DNA of 64,000 nt from an uncultured Acidobacteriota bacterium (GTDB lineage Bacteria > Acidobacteriota > Terriglobia > Terriglobales > Acidobacteriaceae): positions 434,001 through 498,000 of the forward strand of contig CAILAC010000016.1 in assembly GCA_903832055.1 (NCBI GenBank), read 5' to 3'. The notes below the pieces were generated by a model. It was not told the DNA's origin. It was given only the letters and a program-made list of their open reading frames with translations, and did no database searches. Below, one piece after another: positions 1 to 8,178 of this stretch; the first letter of the stretch is position 1; each line of letters starts with the position of its first letter. Made by a program: the position numbers and the translations under genes.

Positions 1-987
1 AGCGGAATTGATAGCCCACTTGTCGTACCAAGCCAGCGTGGCAGACTTGCCAGAGATCGTCAGCGGCAGCCAGATATAAGAGGAAGTTGACAGATTATTT
101 GGAACCCAGCGGTCGCCCATATAGATGTAGCTGGTTCCTCCCGAGCCGGAGACCGGCAGCACATAGGTCGTCTGCGAGTTGAACGTGTTCGATCCGGCTG
201 GAGCAAAGTTGGCCAATGATGACCACGGACCCGCGAGCGAGACAGCCGTGGCGTATTGGTTATCGTTGGTATTCCAGCCCGAGAGATGCGAGCTGAAGAG
301 GAAATAGTATCCGCCGGAATGGATCAGGGCAGGAGCCTCCATGTCAGGGAGCAATGCAACTGCGCGGGTTACGCTGAGGTAGTCCGCTGAAAGGGCATCA
401 ATCCGGAGCCCGTTGACGCGATCTTCACTGAGCAGGTACGCGGAGCCATCAGAGTCCTGGAAAAGGCCGATGTCCCGGCTTTGAAAGCCAAGCGGCCTGA
501 AGCTCCCCACATAGCTGTAGTTCCCGCAGACCGTGGCGCTGGTGGCTACACCCACCTTGGCCTCCGCATAGGTGGGGTCGTCGATGTGCATGTACATGAC
601 GTACATGTGAGTCGTGGAGTTGTAGAGAATCTTGGGCCGCTCGACAACGCGGTTAGGCCCCAGGTCGCCAGATGCCTGCAGCGTAAGCGTGTTATTGACA
701 AAGGTCCAATGAGCAAGATCTGTCGAGCTGTAACAGGAATTGGCATAGAACGACCCGCCATTGGTCTTGTTTTCGCCAATCCAGTACCACGTGTTCCCCG
801 ACTGGATGATGCCGCCTCCGTGGGCCTGCAAGCTGGAACCACCCGCAGACCACGGCACACCGGGGATGATCACCGAAGAAGGCGTTGGGGGCGTGGGCCC
901 CGTGGCCGCTGCGCTTCCGCCACAGGCGCTCATGACAGCGAGTGCCAGCAAGACAATACCGGATTGGATGAGAGAACCAGTTCGCAT
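1..987 (-). CDS. GH43-type glycoside hydrolase, lipoprotein (3' end outside window)
   Basis: An open frame of 329 codons runs leftward from an ATG at 985-987 and leaves the window without a stop. The N-terminus is a lipoprotein signal: a short hydrophobic stretch ending VMSAC, with Cys22 as the likely lipidated residue, then a Ser/Ala/Pro linker. The rest matches the GH43 beta-propeller, closest to the subfamily containing exo-beta-1,3-galactanases: GGIIQSGNTWYWIGENK, ERPKILYN, a catalytic-Asp type motif SRDIGLFQDSDG, and MEAPALI followed by YYFLFSSHLSGW. Near the window edge, YIYMGDRWVPNN and IWLPL are typical of the same group. It probably removes galactosyl or arabinosyl residues from plant polysaccharide in the periplasm or at the cell surface. 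The family is fairly sure; the exact substrate is not. Confidence 0.8.
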   Translation of the reverse strand, partial: MRTGSLIQSGIVLLALAVMSACGGSAAATGPTPPTPSSVIIPGVPWSAGGSSLQAHGGGIIQSGNTWYWIGENKTNGGSFYANSCYSSTDLAHWTFVNNTLTLQASGDLGPNRVVERPKILYNSTTHMYVMYMHIDDPTYAEAKVGVATSATVCGNYSYVGSFRPLGFQSRDIGLFQDSDGSAYLLSEDRVNGLRIDALSADYLSVTRAVALLPDMEAPALIHSGGYYFLFSSHLSGWNTNDNQYATAVSLAGPWSSLANFAPAGSNTFNSQTTYVLPVSGSGGTSYIYMGDRWVPNNLSTSSYIWLPLTISGKSATLAWYDKWAINSA

Positions 988-1044
988 AGGTGTGCACAGC
1001 TACCGCTTCGGGCAACGACCAAAGATTACCACGAAGAAGTCAAC

Positions 1045-1071
1045 AAAAAGGCCGCCCGACCTGGGCGACCC
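1045..1071 (-). terminator. Rho-independent terminator of infC
   Basis: Read on the minus strand, GGTCGCCC pairs with GGGCGGCC (one G-T pair) around a five-base loop AGGTC and is followed at once by TTTTTGTT. It lies about 25 bases after the infC stop codon. Confidence 0.8.
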
Positions 1072-1096
1072 TTGAGTGATTCCATAAGCTGGCAGT

Positions 1097-1708
1097 TTAC
1101 TGCGGTTGGCTAACCGGCACCTTGGGCGCAGCGGCCTGCGGCGGCGGAGCGGCGGGCTTGGGCTTTGGCGCTTCCTGCTTCTTTGACGGGGCAACAATGG
1201 CGTGAAGAATAGTGCCTTCCATCCGCGGCATGAATTCAACCACACCTGCCTCGCCAATATCCTGGATCAGCCGGTTGATGATGGCGTAACCAAGCTCGCG
1301 GTGCGCCATCTGGCGGCCACGGAAGCGCAGACTCGCCTTGACCTTGTCGCCGTCGTTGAGGAAGCGAACGGCCTGATTCTTCTTGGTCTGGTAGTCGTGT
1401 TCGTCAACGGTGACAGAGAACTTGACTTCCTTGACGACGATAACCTTCTGCTTCTTGCGGGCAGCGCTTTCACTCTTGTCCTTCTCGTAGAGAAAGCGGC
1501 CGTAATCCTGAATGCGGCAGACCGGCGGGATGGCGTTGGGTGATACCTCAACCAGATCGAGGCCACGCTCGCGAGCAATCTTCAACGCCTCAAACGGCGG
1601 AAGAATGCCCATCTGCTCCCCATTTTCGTCAATGACGCGGATTTCGCGTGCGCGGATTCTTTCGTTGATGCGGATAAATGATTTAGCTGAACGCTTGTCG
1701 AGTGCGAT
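1097..1708 (-). CDS. infC: Translation initiation factor IF-3 (ATC start)
   Basis: IF-3 binds the 30S subunit, prevents premature 50S joining and proofreads initiator tRNA and start codon. The protein carries the N-domain (INERIRAREIRVID, then LDLVEVSPNAIPPVCRIQDYG) and the C-domain (VKEVKFSVTVDEHDYQTK, FLNDGDKVKASLRFRGR, EFMPRMEG). A Pro/Ala/Lys-rich tail of about 30 residues follows the C-domain. No ATG, GTG or TTG sits at the conserved beginning, but ATC at 1706-1708 is preceded by a strong GGAGGAG Shine-Dalgarno with normal spacing. This gives 203 residues. Rare AUU/AUC starts are known for infC and allow IF-3 to repress its own synthesis; Myxococcus infC uses AUC. The frame stays open upstream to an ATG at 1801, but that longer start lacks homology and a good ribosome site. 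rpmI and rplT, the usual neighbours, do not follow. Confidence 0.93.
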   Translation of the reverse strand: MALDKRSAKSFIRINERIRAREIRVIDENGEQMGILPPFEALKIARERGLDLVEVSPNAIPPVCRIQDYGRFLYEKDKSESAARKKQKVIVVKEVKFSVTVDEHDYQTKKNQAVRFLNDGDKVKASLRFRGRQMAHRELGYAIINRLIQDIGEAGVVEFMPRMEGTILHAIVAPSKKQEAPKPKPAAPPPQAAAPKVPVSQPQ

Positions 1709-1821
1709 GGTTCTCCTCCGTGTTGCAGCGGCGTCCTGTCTGAACGCAGGCTTGCGCTCCGAGTATACCATTGCTGCGATGCTGCCTGCTTGCGCCGGCA
1801 TGCGCGAATTGTCTCTCTGAA

Positions 1822-2256
1822 TCAGCGAATGGCAATCGTTGGGTCCATTTTGAGCACGGAGTCCAGAATGGTCGCAACTGAAATTTCAGCCAGTTCCCTG
1901 TCCATCGCCGCATCCGCCCGGGTATACACCCCCATCAGTACCCCGCGCACCCCCCGCCCTACTGGGCAATCCGGGTGAGGCGCGTTCCGATGCAGCTTTG
2001 CTCTTTCCCCCTCATTCACTGCCTGCCGCACCAGGTTCAACGTAATCCTGGCAGGCGCATGTGCCAGCTTCCATCCCCCGCCACCCGCAGACTTCGAACT
2101 CACCAGCCCGGCCCGGCGCAGTGTTGCCAGCAGTCTTCGAATGACCACCGCATTCGCACCAATGCTCAGCGCCAGATATTCCGACGTAAGCCGACCCTCC
2201 GGCTCCTCCGCAAGGAGACACAGAATATGCACCGCAAGTGAGAATCGCGCATTCAT
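1822..2256 (-). CDS. Rrf2-family transcriptional regulator (YwnA-like)
   Basis: A 144-residue protein with the Rrf2 winged helix at the N-terminus: MNARFSLAVHILCLLA, then LTSEYLALSIGANAVVIRRLLATLRRAGLVSSKSAG as recognition region and wing. Rrf2 members such as IscR and NsrR hold a cluster through three cysteines. Here only one cysteine (HPDCPVG) lies in the sensor half, as in the YwnA/HypR-like branch, so thiol-based or small-ligand sensing is more likely than an iron-sulfur cluster. It is divergent from an NAD(P)-binding oxidoreductase, an arrangement resembling the ywnA/ywnB pairing of Bacillus, which suggests it controls that gene and itself. The C-terminal region DRELAEISVATILD is typical of this branch. 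Confidence 0.85.
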   Translation of the reverse strand: MNARFSLAVHILCLLAEEPEGRLTSEYLALSIGANAVVIRRLLATLRRAGLVSSKSAGGGGWKLAHAPARITLNLVRQAVNEGERAKLHRNAPHPDCPVGRGVRGVLMGVYTRADAAMDRELAEISVATILDSVLKMDPTIAIR

Positions 2257-2313
2257 GACTATTCAAGAGATGCGGACTGATCCGCTTTCGAACCAGACTA
2301 AAGCATTTCAGAA

Positions 2314-2342
2314 CTATTCGTAACTTTTTTTGCGACGAATAG
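2314..2342. promoter_or_regulatory. Perfect inverted repeat, candidate Rrf2 operator
   Basis: CTATTCGT at 2314-2321 and ACGAATAG at 2335-2342 are exact reverse complements separated by 13 T-rich bases. The repeat lies in the only intergenic space between the divergent Rrf2 gene and its oxidoreductase partner. ACTATTC also recurs next to the regulator start (about 2257-2263). Operator function is inferred. Confidence 0.5.
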
Positions 2343-2395
2343 AGACGCGCGTCCATCTCTTCTGTATTGGCAAACTTTGCCTCGGAGAATTGAAC

Positions 2396-3025
2396 ATGCA
2401 CATCGCACTCTATGGAGCTACTGGCAATGCAGGCTCCCGCATCCTCACTGAATTGCTCAGCCGTGGCCACCAGGTGACCGCTGTCGTTCGCGATCCGGCC
2501 AAACTCGCAGCTCAACCCGGGCTCACCATCCTGCAAGGCAACGTCGCCTCTGCCGAAGACATCGCCGCGAATATCAAGGGAGCCGATGCCCTCGTGAGTG
2601 CCTATGCTCCTCCGGCCGAAAATACAGATGAGCTGCTGCCAGTGACGGAGCGTTTCATCGCAGCGGTCAAGCAGGCCGGCGTCGGGCGATTCATTCTGGT
2701 TGGCGGCGCAGGAAGCCTGGAAGTTGCCCCCGGAGTCACCCTCATCGCCAGCGGACATCTGCCGGCCGCGTGGCTGCCCATCGCCGTCTCCCACGCCAAG
2801 GCCCTCGACCTGCAAAAGGCCTCCGACATCAACTGGACCAACTTCAGCCCGTCCGCTTACTTTGAACCAGGCGTACGCACCGGCAAATTCCGTATCGCTG
2901 CCGACACGCTGATCGCAGACGAGCAGCACCAGAGCCGTATTTCCATGGAAGACTACGCCATCGCCCTGGTCGATGAACTGGAGTCGCCGAAGTTTGAGCG
3001 GGCTCGGTTCACCGCTGGCTACTGA
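2396..3025 (+). CDS. NAD(P)-binding SDR-like oxidoreductase (YwnB/NmrA-type)
   Basis: The protein starts MHIALYGATGNAGSRI, a Rossmann dinucleotide-binding GxxGxxG fold at the extreme N-terminus, followed by a second strand ending in VRDPAKL, typical of NADPH-preferring atypical SDRs. Later motifs FILVGGAGSL and ALDLQKASDINWTNFSP match the NAD(P)H-binding PF13460 group (about 209 residues, the usual length). The ATG at 2396 is chosen because it follows a GGAG site and begins exactly at the first beta-strand; the frame is open further upstream but without homology. The classic SDR Tyr-Lys pair is absent, as is usual in this group. Divergent from the Rrf2 regulator, so probably an inducible redox or electrophile-response enzyme. 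Confidence 0.85.
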   Translation: MHIALYGATGNAGSRILTELLSRGHQVTAVVRDPAKLAAQPGLTILQGNVASAEDIAANIKGADALVSAYAPPAENTDELLPVTERFIAAVKQAGVGRFILVGGAGSLEVAPGVTLIASGHLPAAWLPIAVSHAKALDLQKASDINWTNFSPSAYFEPGVRTGKFRIAADTLIADEQHQSRISMEDYAIALVDELESPKFERARFTAGY

Positions 3026-3042
3026 CTCTGCGCAACAAATCA

Positions 3043-3074
3043 GCGGGGAGGCCGCGTTCAGTCGGTCTCCCCGC
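3043..3074. terminator. Bidirectional hairpin between convergent genes
   Basis: GCGGGGAG pairs with CTCCCCGC, extended by CCG/CGG around a small internal mismatch. The hairpin lies between the stops of the oxidoreductase (plus) and the dienelactone hydrolase (minus). The T-runs on either side are weak. Confidence 0.5.
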
Positions 3075-3081
3075 TTCCTGT

Positions 3082-3903
3082 TTACAGCCCCTTGAGCAGC
3101 GTCGTCATCCGCTTGAATCCCTCATCGCGAGCCTTCTTGTTCTCCGGCGAGGCGTCCGGTGCCTCACCGGCGCGCATGAATCCGTGTCCTGCGCCGTCAT
3201 ACGTGACCGGCTCATACTTCTTACCGGCGGCCTTCATCGCCTCGGTCGTCGCTGGCACGGTCGCCCCGATGCGGGCGTCGTTGCCGGCATAGAAGCCATA
3301 AACGGGCGCATGGATATTCGCAATCGCCGCCGCATCCGGGCCAGGTCCGTAGAAAACAAAAGCCGCGCTCAGGTCTTTGCGATGCGTGGCAAATGCGAAT
3401 GAGTTGCCGCCACCCCAGCAAAATCCAGCCACCGCCAGCTTGCCGTTGGCTGCGGGCAACTTCTTGGCATAGTCTGCCGCCGCATCAAGATCGGCGGTCA
3501 CCCCCGCCGGGTCCAGCTTGAAGATCGCCTTCACGGTAGAATCCTGGTCAGGAAAATCGCTGCTTCCGCCGCCCTTCGGCCCGTAGGCTGACAGCAGGTC
3601 GGGCGCAACGGCAATGTACCCGGCAGCGGCGATCTCGTCCGCTTCAGACCGCATCCAGTCACTCAAACCAAAGATTTCATGGATCAGCAGCACCGCGGTT
3701 GCCTTCTCCTTGACCTCGGGATACACAACCCAGGCCTGCAAGGAGCGGTTGCCAACCTTGATCGTGACCCATTCGCGATGGCGCGGGGATTTCTCCAGGC
3801 TCTGCTTGGCCCAGTCCTGGGCGTGGAGCGGCATGGATGCAGAAGTGACAAGGGCAAGCAGCAAGGCGCCGCAGAGCGAGGGCAATGACCAGCGAATTCT
3901 CAT
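3082..3903 (-). CDS. Secreted dienelactone hydrolase family protein
   Basis: A 273-residue alpha/beta hydrolase. The ATG at 3903 begins a signal peptide (MRIRWSLPSLCGALLLALV, cleavage near MPLHAQ). Mature motifs are HEIFGL (oxyanion region), VAGFCWGGG with the cysteine nucleophile of the dienelactone hydrolase class, AGNDARIG carrying the acid, and GAGHGFM carrying the catalytic histidine. It is therefore probably an active periplasmic esterase or lactonase; the substrate cannot be read from sequence. It begins only 10 bases after the mtaB stop on the same strand, so the two are likely co-transcribed, although no functional tie is obvious. A second cytosolic-type paralogue is at 21369-22151. 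Confidence 0.85.
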   Translation of the reverse strand: MRIRWSLPSLCGALLLALVTSASMPLHAQDWAKQSLEKSPRHREWVTIKVGNRSLQAWVVYPEVKEKATAVLLIHEIFGLSDWMRSEADEIAAAGYIAVAPDLLSAYGPKGGGSSDFPDQDSTVKAIFKLDPAGVTADLDAAADYAKKLPAANGKLAVAGFCWGGGNSFAFATHRKDLSAAFVFYGPGPDAAAIANIHAPVYGFYAGNDARIGATVPATTEAMKAAGKKYEPVTYDGAGHGFMRAGEAPDASPENKKARDEGFKRMTTLLKGL

Positions 3904-3913
3904 GGCCGCGATT

Positions 3914-5335
3914 CTATTTGACCGGTGCGCGGTCGGCAACCGTTCGGACGAGGTTGTTTGATGCGGCGGCAAAACTTGTTGGCGAGTAGCCCAGCAGTGT
4001 GCCGCCTTCGTTGATTCCGTCAATGTGAATCTCAATCAACAAGTTGGCTGGCACGTTGCCCGCCACCTCCGCAGGCAGGAAGTTGTCAGTCAGCGCACTG
4101 CTCCGCCCCTGCGCGGCCAATGCAGGCGGCGTATGAAGAGTGATCGCAGGCAACGCCTCGCCGATGAAGCGGCGGCGAAAGCGCAATGATTTTTCTGCAA
4201 TGAGGGTGCGCAGCGCCGCCATGCGCTCGCTTACCGCCGCAGCCGGAACCGGCGATTGTCGGTGCAGCTCCCAGCCCGGCGTCCCTGGGCGAGGCGAAAA
4301 CGGGAAAAGATGCAGATAGGTAAAGGGCAGGCGGTCGATCAGCTCCCAGGTTTCGCGGAACTCGGCGTCGGTTTCGCCGGGGAAACCAACCATCACATCG
4401 GCGCCAATCGCCAGCGCCGGGCCGACGGCTTCAGCCAGCATTGCGACCTTTTGCTCGTAGTGCCACGGCCGGTAGCGCCGATGCATCCGGCGCAAGACCG
4501 CGTCTGAACCGGATTGCAGCGGCAGATGCGCATGCCGGGCAACGCGTGGTTCCCTGAAGAGTGCCACCAGATCCGCAGTCCAGTCCATCGGCTCAATTGA
4601 ACTGAGGCGGAGGCGCGGCAGCTCCGTTTCGCCCAGGATCTGCCTGAGCAAGCCGGCGAGTGACTGCTTTGTTGTGAATTCACGCCCCCACTGCCCGAGG
4701 TTGATCCCCGAGAGCACCAGCTCGTGACCGCCCGCAGCCACGAAACCCCGCACCTGCGCCAGCACTTTCTCCGCTGACAGGCTCCGCGAAGCCCCACGCG
4801 TGGTGGGAATAATGCAGAAAGTGCAGCGGTTGGCGCAGCCCTCCTGAATCTTCAGGTTGGGTCGGGTCTGCAGGCCCGGCAGCACCTGCGCATCCTCGAT
4901 ATACGAGTGGGCAAAGCTTTCATCGGCCCAGATGCCCGACCCGCCGGTGAGCAGGCTGGCCGTGGGCAGCAGCGTGGACTTCACCTCGTTCGCTGGAAGC
5001 ACAAGCCCCCGGATAATCTCCGGAGCCAGCCCCTTGTGGCTATTGCCGATAACCGCCGTTACACCCGGCAGCGCTGCAATCTCCTCAGGCGCGCGCTGCG
5101 CGTAGCAGCCCGTGACGACCACTTTTGCCGCCGGATTGAGACGCATCGTCTTGCGAACAAAAGCCCGCGCATCCCGGTCAGCCTCTGCGGTCACGCTGCA
5201 CGTATTCAGAACAACAACGCTGGCATCACCGACTGCCGCCTCGGTCATTCCCGCCGCATTGAGGCGCGCAGAGATCGCTTCCCCGTCGGCGCGGGCCGCC
5301 CGGCAGCCAAAGTTCTCAATGTAGTAGCTGGCCAT
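3914..5335 (-). CDS. mtaB: tRNA t6A37 methylthiotransferase MtaB
   Basis: A radical SAM methylthiotransferase that converts t6A37 to ms2t6A37 in tRNAs reading ANN codons. The N-terminal cluster domain has the three conserved cysteines in IENFGC, VLNTCSV and VTGCYAQ. The radical-SAM motif is EGCANRCTFCIIP (CxxxCxxC), followed by SGINLGQWG, LRLSSIEP, HLPLQSGSD and MVGFPGETD, and a TRAM-like C-terminus. LNTCSVTAEADRD and the short spacing favour MtaB over MiaB or RimO. The start is placed at ATG 5335, directly before ASYYIENFGC, with a purine-rich site upstream; ATG at 5359 is an alternative. Length is about 473 residues. Confidence 0.88.
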   Translation of the reverse strand: MASYYIENFGCRAARADGEAISARLNAAGMTEAAVGDASVVVLNTCSVTAEADRDARAFVRKTMRLNPAAKVVVTGCYAQRAPEEIAALPGVTAVIGNSHKGLAPEIIRGLVLPANEVKSTLLPTASLLTGGSGIWADESFAHSYIEDAQVLPGLQTRPNLKIQEGCANRCTFCIIPTTRGASRSLSAEKVLAQVRGFVAAGGHELVLSGINLGQWGREFTTKQSLAGLLRQILGETELPRLRLSSIEPMDWTADLVALFREPRVARHAHLPLQSGSDAVLRRMHRRYRPWHYEQKVAMLAEAVGPALAIGADVMVGFPGETDAEFRETWELIDRLPFTYLHLFPFSPRPGTPGWELHRQSPVPAAAVSERMAALRTLIAEKSLRFRRRFIGEALPAITLHTPPALAAQGRSSALTDNFLPAEVAGNVPANLLIEIHIDGINEGGTLLGYSPTSFAAASNNLVRTVADRAPVK

Positions 5336-5843
5336 CTCGCTCGCTCTCCCATTCAGCATAGCAATGGCTGCGTTTGACTCCGGCGCAATCGCTTCACCCA
5401 GCAGGACTCTCAGACTCCGTCGGCCCTCACTGCAACACCCCTCACATCGTTGAGGCGCTTGCGTAGAATTACGCACAAGTGGCGTAGACTCGGGGCAGGT
5501 TGGACCATCGCGTCACGCTTTCCACGCCACTTCCACCGCGAAAGGCCATCAACGTGCGCCGAAAAGATGGATAAAAACACACAAAATACGCCTGGTAACC
5601 ACCTCGTAAGCCTTTCATAAAAATGGCGTTAGCGCGATTTTTGCGCAAAATACCCCCCCCTTTGGGGTGGGAGCTGAACAAACTGTCCCAACATTTTTCA
5701 CTGACAGGTACGCTTTTTCAGTTCAAGCGATCGCCTCGGTACTTGGCGGCTTTAAAGCCATCCGAATCTCAATGAATCGTATACTGATGATTGCCGCTGA
5801 CTTTACCGTGCGGCAGTCTCACTCCTCTCTCACTGGACCTGGC
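5336..5843. other. Intergenic region between divergent mtaB and MFS gene
   Basis: About 500 bases without a convincing gene. It holds an A/T-rich stretch (about 5570-5650), a run of eight C at 5653-5660, and a good -10-like TATACT at 5780-5785, which would support starting the MFS gene downstream at 5844. The open frames here have no recognisable protein features. Confidence 0.5.
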
Positions 5844-7037
5844 ATGAAAGCGACCACCGCCGCGCAGTCTCCCATGCGGGAACTTGCGGCGCATATTCTT
5901 CCGTATGTCTTCTTCACCTTTGTCTGCTACCTCGCCATCGGCGTGCAGTTGGCGATTTTGCCCTCCTATGTGCATTTGAATCTTGGCTATAGCACCGTCC
6001 TCGCCGGGCTGATTATCAGCATTGAATACGTCGCGACAGTGCTCTCAAGACCGCGTGCCGGCTGGATGGTCGACCGACTCGGCGCCAAGCGCACGGTCGC
6101 CTACGGTCTCGCAACGGGCGGCGCCAGCGGCCTGCTCATGCTGGCTTCGGCGTTCTTTGTGCATCTTCCCTGGCTGTCGCTTACGCTCTTGGTGGTCGCC
6201 CGGCTGGTCATGGGAGCCAGCGAAAGCATGAGTTCAACCGGTGCTACCATCTGGGGCATCTGGAGTGTCGGCTCAGAACACACCGGCATCGTCATCAGTT
6301 GGAATGGCATCTGCACCTACGGGGCGCTTGCCATCGGCGCACCGCTCGGCGTCTTTCTGGAGCGCGTGCTGGGCTTCTGGTCCATCGGCGCAATGGTGGC
6401 TCTGCTCGGCTTCGCACCAATTTTCCTTGCCCTGCGGCTACCGCGCGCGGCGGTTGCCCATGGCGAAAAGCTGCCCTTTCACCACGTACTGCGGCGGGTG
6501 GCTCCCTACGGAATGGGCCTGGCGCTCGGCAGCGTTGGCTTTGGCGTCCTGGCAACTTTCATCACGCTCGACTTTGCCCATCGCCACTGGCAAGGCGCGG
6601 CCTTTGCGCTCACCATGTTTGGCGCGATGTTTGTCTGCGCCCGCCTGCTCTTTGCCCACGCGATCAGCCGCGCCGGAGGCTACACGGTGGCGACCGCCTG
6701 CTTTACATGCGAATGTGCGGGACTGCTGCTGCTCTGGCTCGGCACCACCGAACCACTCGCCTTTGCCGGAGCCGCCTTGACTGGCTTTGGATTTTCACTG
6801 GTCTTCCCGTCCCTCGGCGTCGAGGCAGTTCGGCACATCCAGCCACAGGACCGCGGGACCGCGCTTGGCGCATACGGCGTCTTCATGGATTTTGCGCTGA
6901 TGGTTGTCGGCCCCGGTGCAGGCGCAATCATTTCAGGCTTCGGCTATCCGCCGATTTACCTCTGCGCAGCCTGCTCCGTGCTCATTGCATTGGGGTTAAC
7001 GCGCTGGCTTGCTACCCAGGAAGCAAAAGCAGCTTAG
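5844..7037 (+). CDS. MFS transporter (YfcJ/YhhS-like)
   Basis: A 12-helix major facilitator of about 397 residues. The signature between helices 2 and 3 is RPRAGWMVDRLGAKRTV, a variant of GxxxDRxGR. The first helix is ILPYVFFTFVCYLAIGVQLAIL, and several helices are rich in Gly/Ala. Family knowledge: YfcJ/YhhS-type MFS proteins are poorly defined exporters (arabinose-like sugars, drugs). The open frame extends upstream to 5667, but the extra 59 residues are not membrane-like and would precede a -10-like box at 5780, so ATG 5844 is preferred; ATG 5874 is possible. It stands alone between oppositely oriented genes. Confidence 0.78.
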   Translation: MKATTAAQSPMRELAAHILPYVFFTFVCYLAIGVQLAILPSYVHLNLGYSTVLAGLIISIEYVATVLSRPRAGWMVDRLGAKRTVAYGLATGGASGLLMLASAFFVHLPWLSLTLLVVARLVMGASESMSSTGATIWGIWSVGSEHTGIVISWNGICTYGALAIGAPLGVFLERVLGFWSIGAMVALLGFAPIFLALRLPRAAVAHGEKLPFHHVLRRVAPYGMGLALGSVGFGVLATFITLDFAHRHWQGAAFALTMFGAMFVCARLLFAHAISRAGGYTVATACFTCECAGLLLLWLGTTEPLAFAGAALTGFGFSLVFPSLGVEAVRHIQPQDRGTALGAYGVFMDFALMVVGPGAGAIISGFGYPPIYLCAACSVLIALGLTRWLATQEAKAA

Positions 7038-7049
7038 CTCACACACGTT

Positions 7050-8039
7050 TTAACCCGGATACCAGACAATCCGCGGATCATCCGCCGCCCGCTCATACGC
7101 CCACGCCGCGTCGGTAAGCTTTTTCAAGTCATACCGAGGCCGCCAGCCCAGCAAAAACTTCGCCTTCGCATTATCCAGCCAGGTCGAGTGGTAAGGCGTC
7201 TTGATCGGGACCGAAGGGAGTCCGCGCGATTCAGAAAGGTACGCTGCAAGTTCTCCAAAATCGACCGGCTCATCCATGCAGATATTGAAGGTCTGCAGAT
7301 GTGCTTTGGGGTGGTCAATGGCGCAGAAAATCGCTGCAATCAGATCGTCCACATGCACAAAGTTGCGCTTCACCGGAACTCCCTGCGGATCGAGCATCAC
7401 TGGCACAGCGCCTGAACCCACATACTCATCGGCTTTCTCCACGCCGACCAGATCGCGCCAACGAGGACCGCCAAAGACATCTTCGCCAAACGAGAGCGTG
7501 TACCGGAAATCATCCTTTTCCATGATCCACGGCGCACGCAGGCAGCAGCCATTGAGGTTGTACTGGATGTAGTACTGCCCAAGAATCACCTCATCCAGCA
7601 CCTTGGAGAGCGCGTAACAACCCGCGTATGCCGTGTGCGGCTGCGTCTCCGTCACCGGAATTGGATGCGGGTAGACGAAGTGGCCAACGCTGTTGTCGCC
7701 GCCAATCAGGATGAATTGCTGAAAGCTGGGGCTCTGGCGGCAGGCTTCGAGTAGCCAGAAGATGCCCTTCACTGCCACATCCATCACAGACTCCGGCGTT
7801 TCCTTCGAGGTCGCCAGATGCAGCACATGCGTTACATCCGCAACCGCATCCGCCGCGACATGACGGTGTTCGAGCGAACCTTTGATCACCTCAAGCCTGT
7901 CATGCGGCTCCAGAATGCGGTTATGGCAAAGCGCCCGCACGGTGAATGCTTCAAACTTGGGATCGGCCAGAAACTGGTTGATAAACTGCCGACCAACTTT
8001 GCCGGTCGCGCCGGTGACAAGAATGCGCTTTGCGTTCAT
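7050..8039 (-). CDS. NAD-dependent epimerase/dehydratase family protein
   Basis: An extended SDR of 329 residues. The N-terminus MNAKRILVTGATGKVGRQF holds the TGxxGxxG nucleotide motif. A catalytic-type tyrosine and lysine appear in GCYALSKVLDE (YxxxK), and FVHVDDLIAAIF is the usual late motif. The ATG at 8039 is preferred because GGAAGAGG lies seven bases upstream. Related proteins act on nucleotide sugars or are annotated only generally, and the substrate is not readable here. It sits alone, its 3' end facing the MFS gene 12 bases away. Confidence 0.8.
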   Translation of the reverse strand: MNAKRILVTGATGKVGRQFINQFLADPKFEAFTVRALCHNRILEPHDRLEVIKGSLEHRHVAADAVADVTHVLHLATSKETPESVMDVAVKGIFWLLEACRQSPSFQQFILIGGDNSVGHFVYPHPIPVTETQPHTAYAGCYALSKVLDEVILGQYYIQYNLNGCCLRAPWIMEKDDFRYTLSFGEDVFGGPRWRDLVGVEKADEYVGSGAVPVMLDPQGVPVKRNFVHVDDLIAAIFCAIDHPKAHLQTFNICMDEPVDFGELAAYLSESRGLPSVPIKTPYHSTWLDNAKAKFLLGWRPRYDLKKLTDAAWAYERAADDPRIVWYPG

Positions 8040-8125
8040 ATATGCCTCTTCCGATTCGCCCCCCACATCCGGCCGGAGAACTGATTCTATCTGTCGGGGT
8101 TGACCAATCGTTTCAGCATCAAATC

Positions 8126-8160
8126 AAAAAGGCCATCCCACGCGGGATGGCCCTTTCTTC
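8126..8160 (-). terminator. Rho-independent terminator of rpsA
   Basis: GGCCATCCC and GGGATGGCC form a perfect nine-base stem around ACGC. On the minus strand it is followed by TTTTTGATTTG. It lies about 20 bases after the rpsA stop. Confidence 0.85.
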
Positions 8161-8178
8161 TACTGATTCAGCCCAAGC

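Noticed and set aside
1000-1100. infC-rpmI-rplT operon
   Set aside because: A terminator and then a hydrolase gene follow infC; rpmI and rplT are not present.
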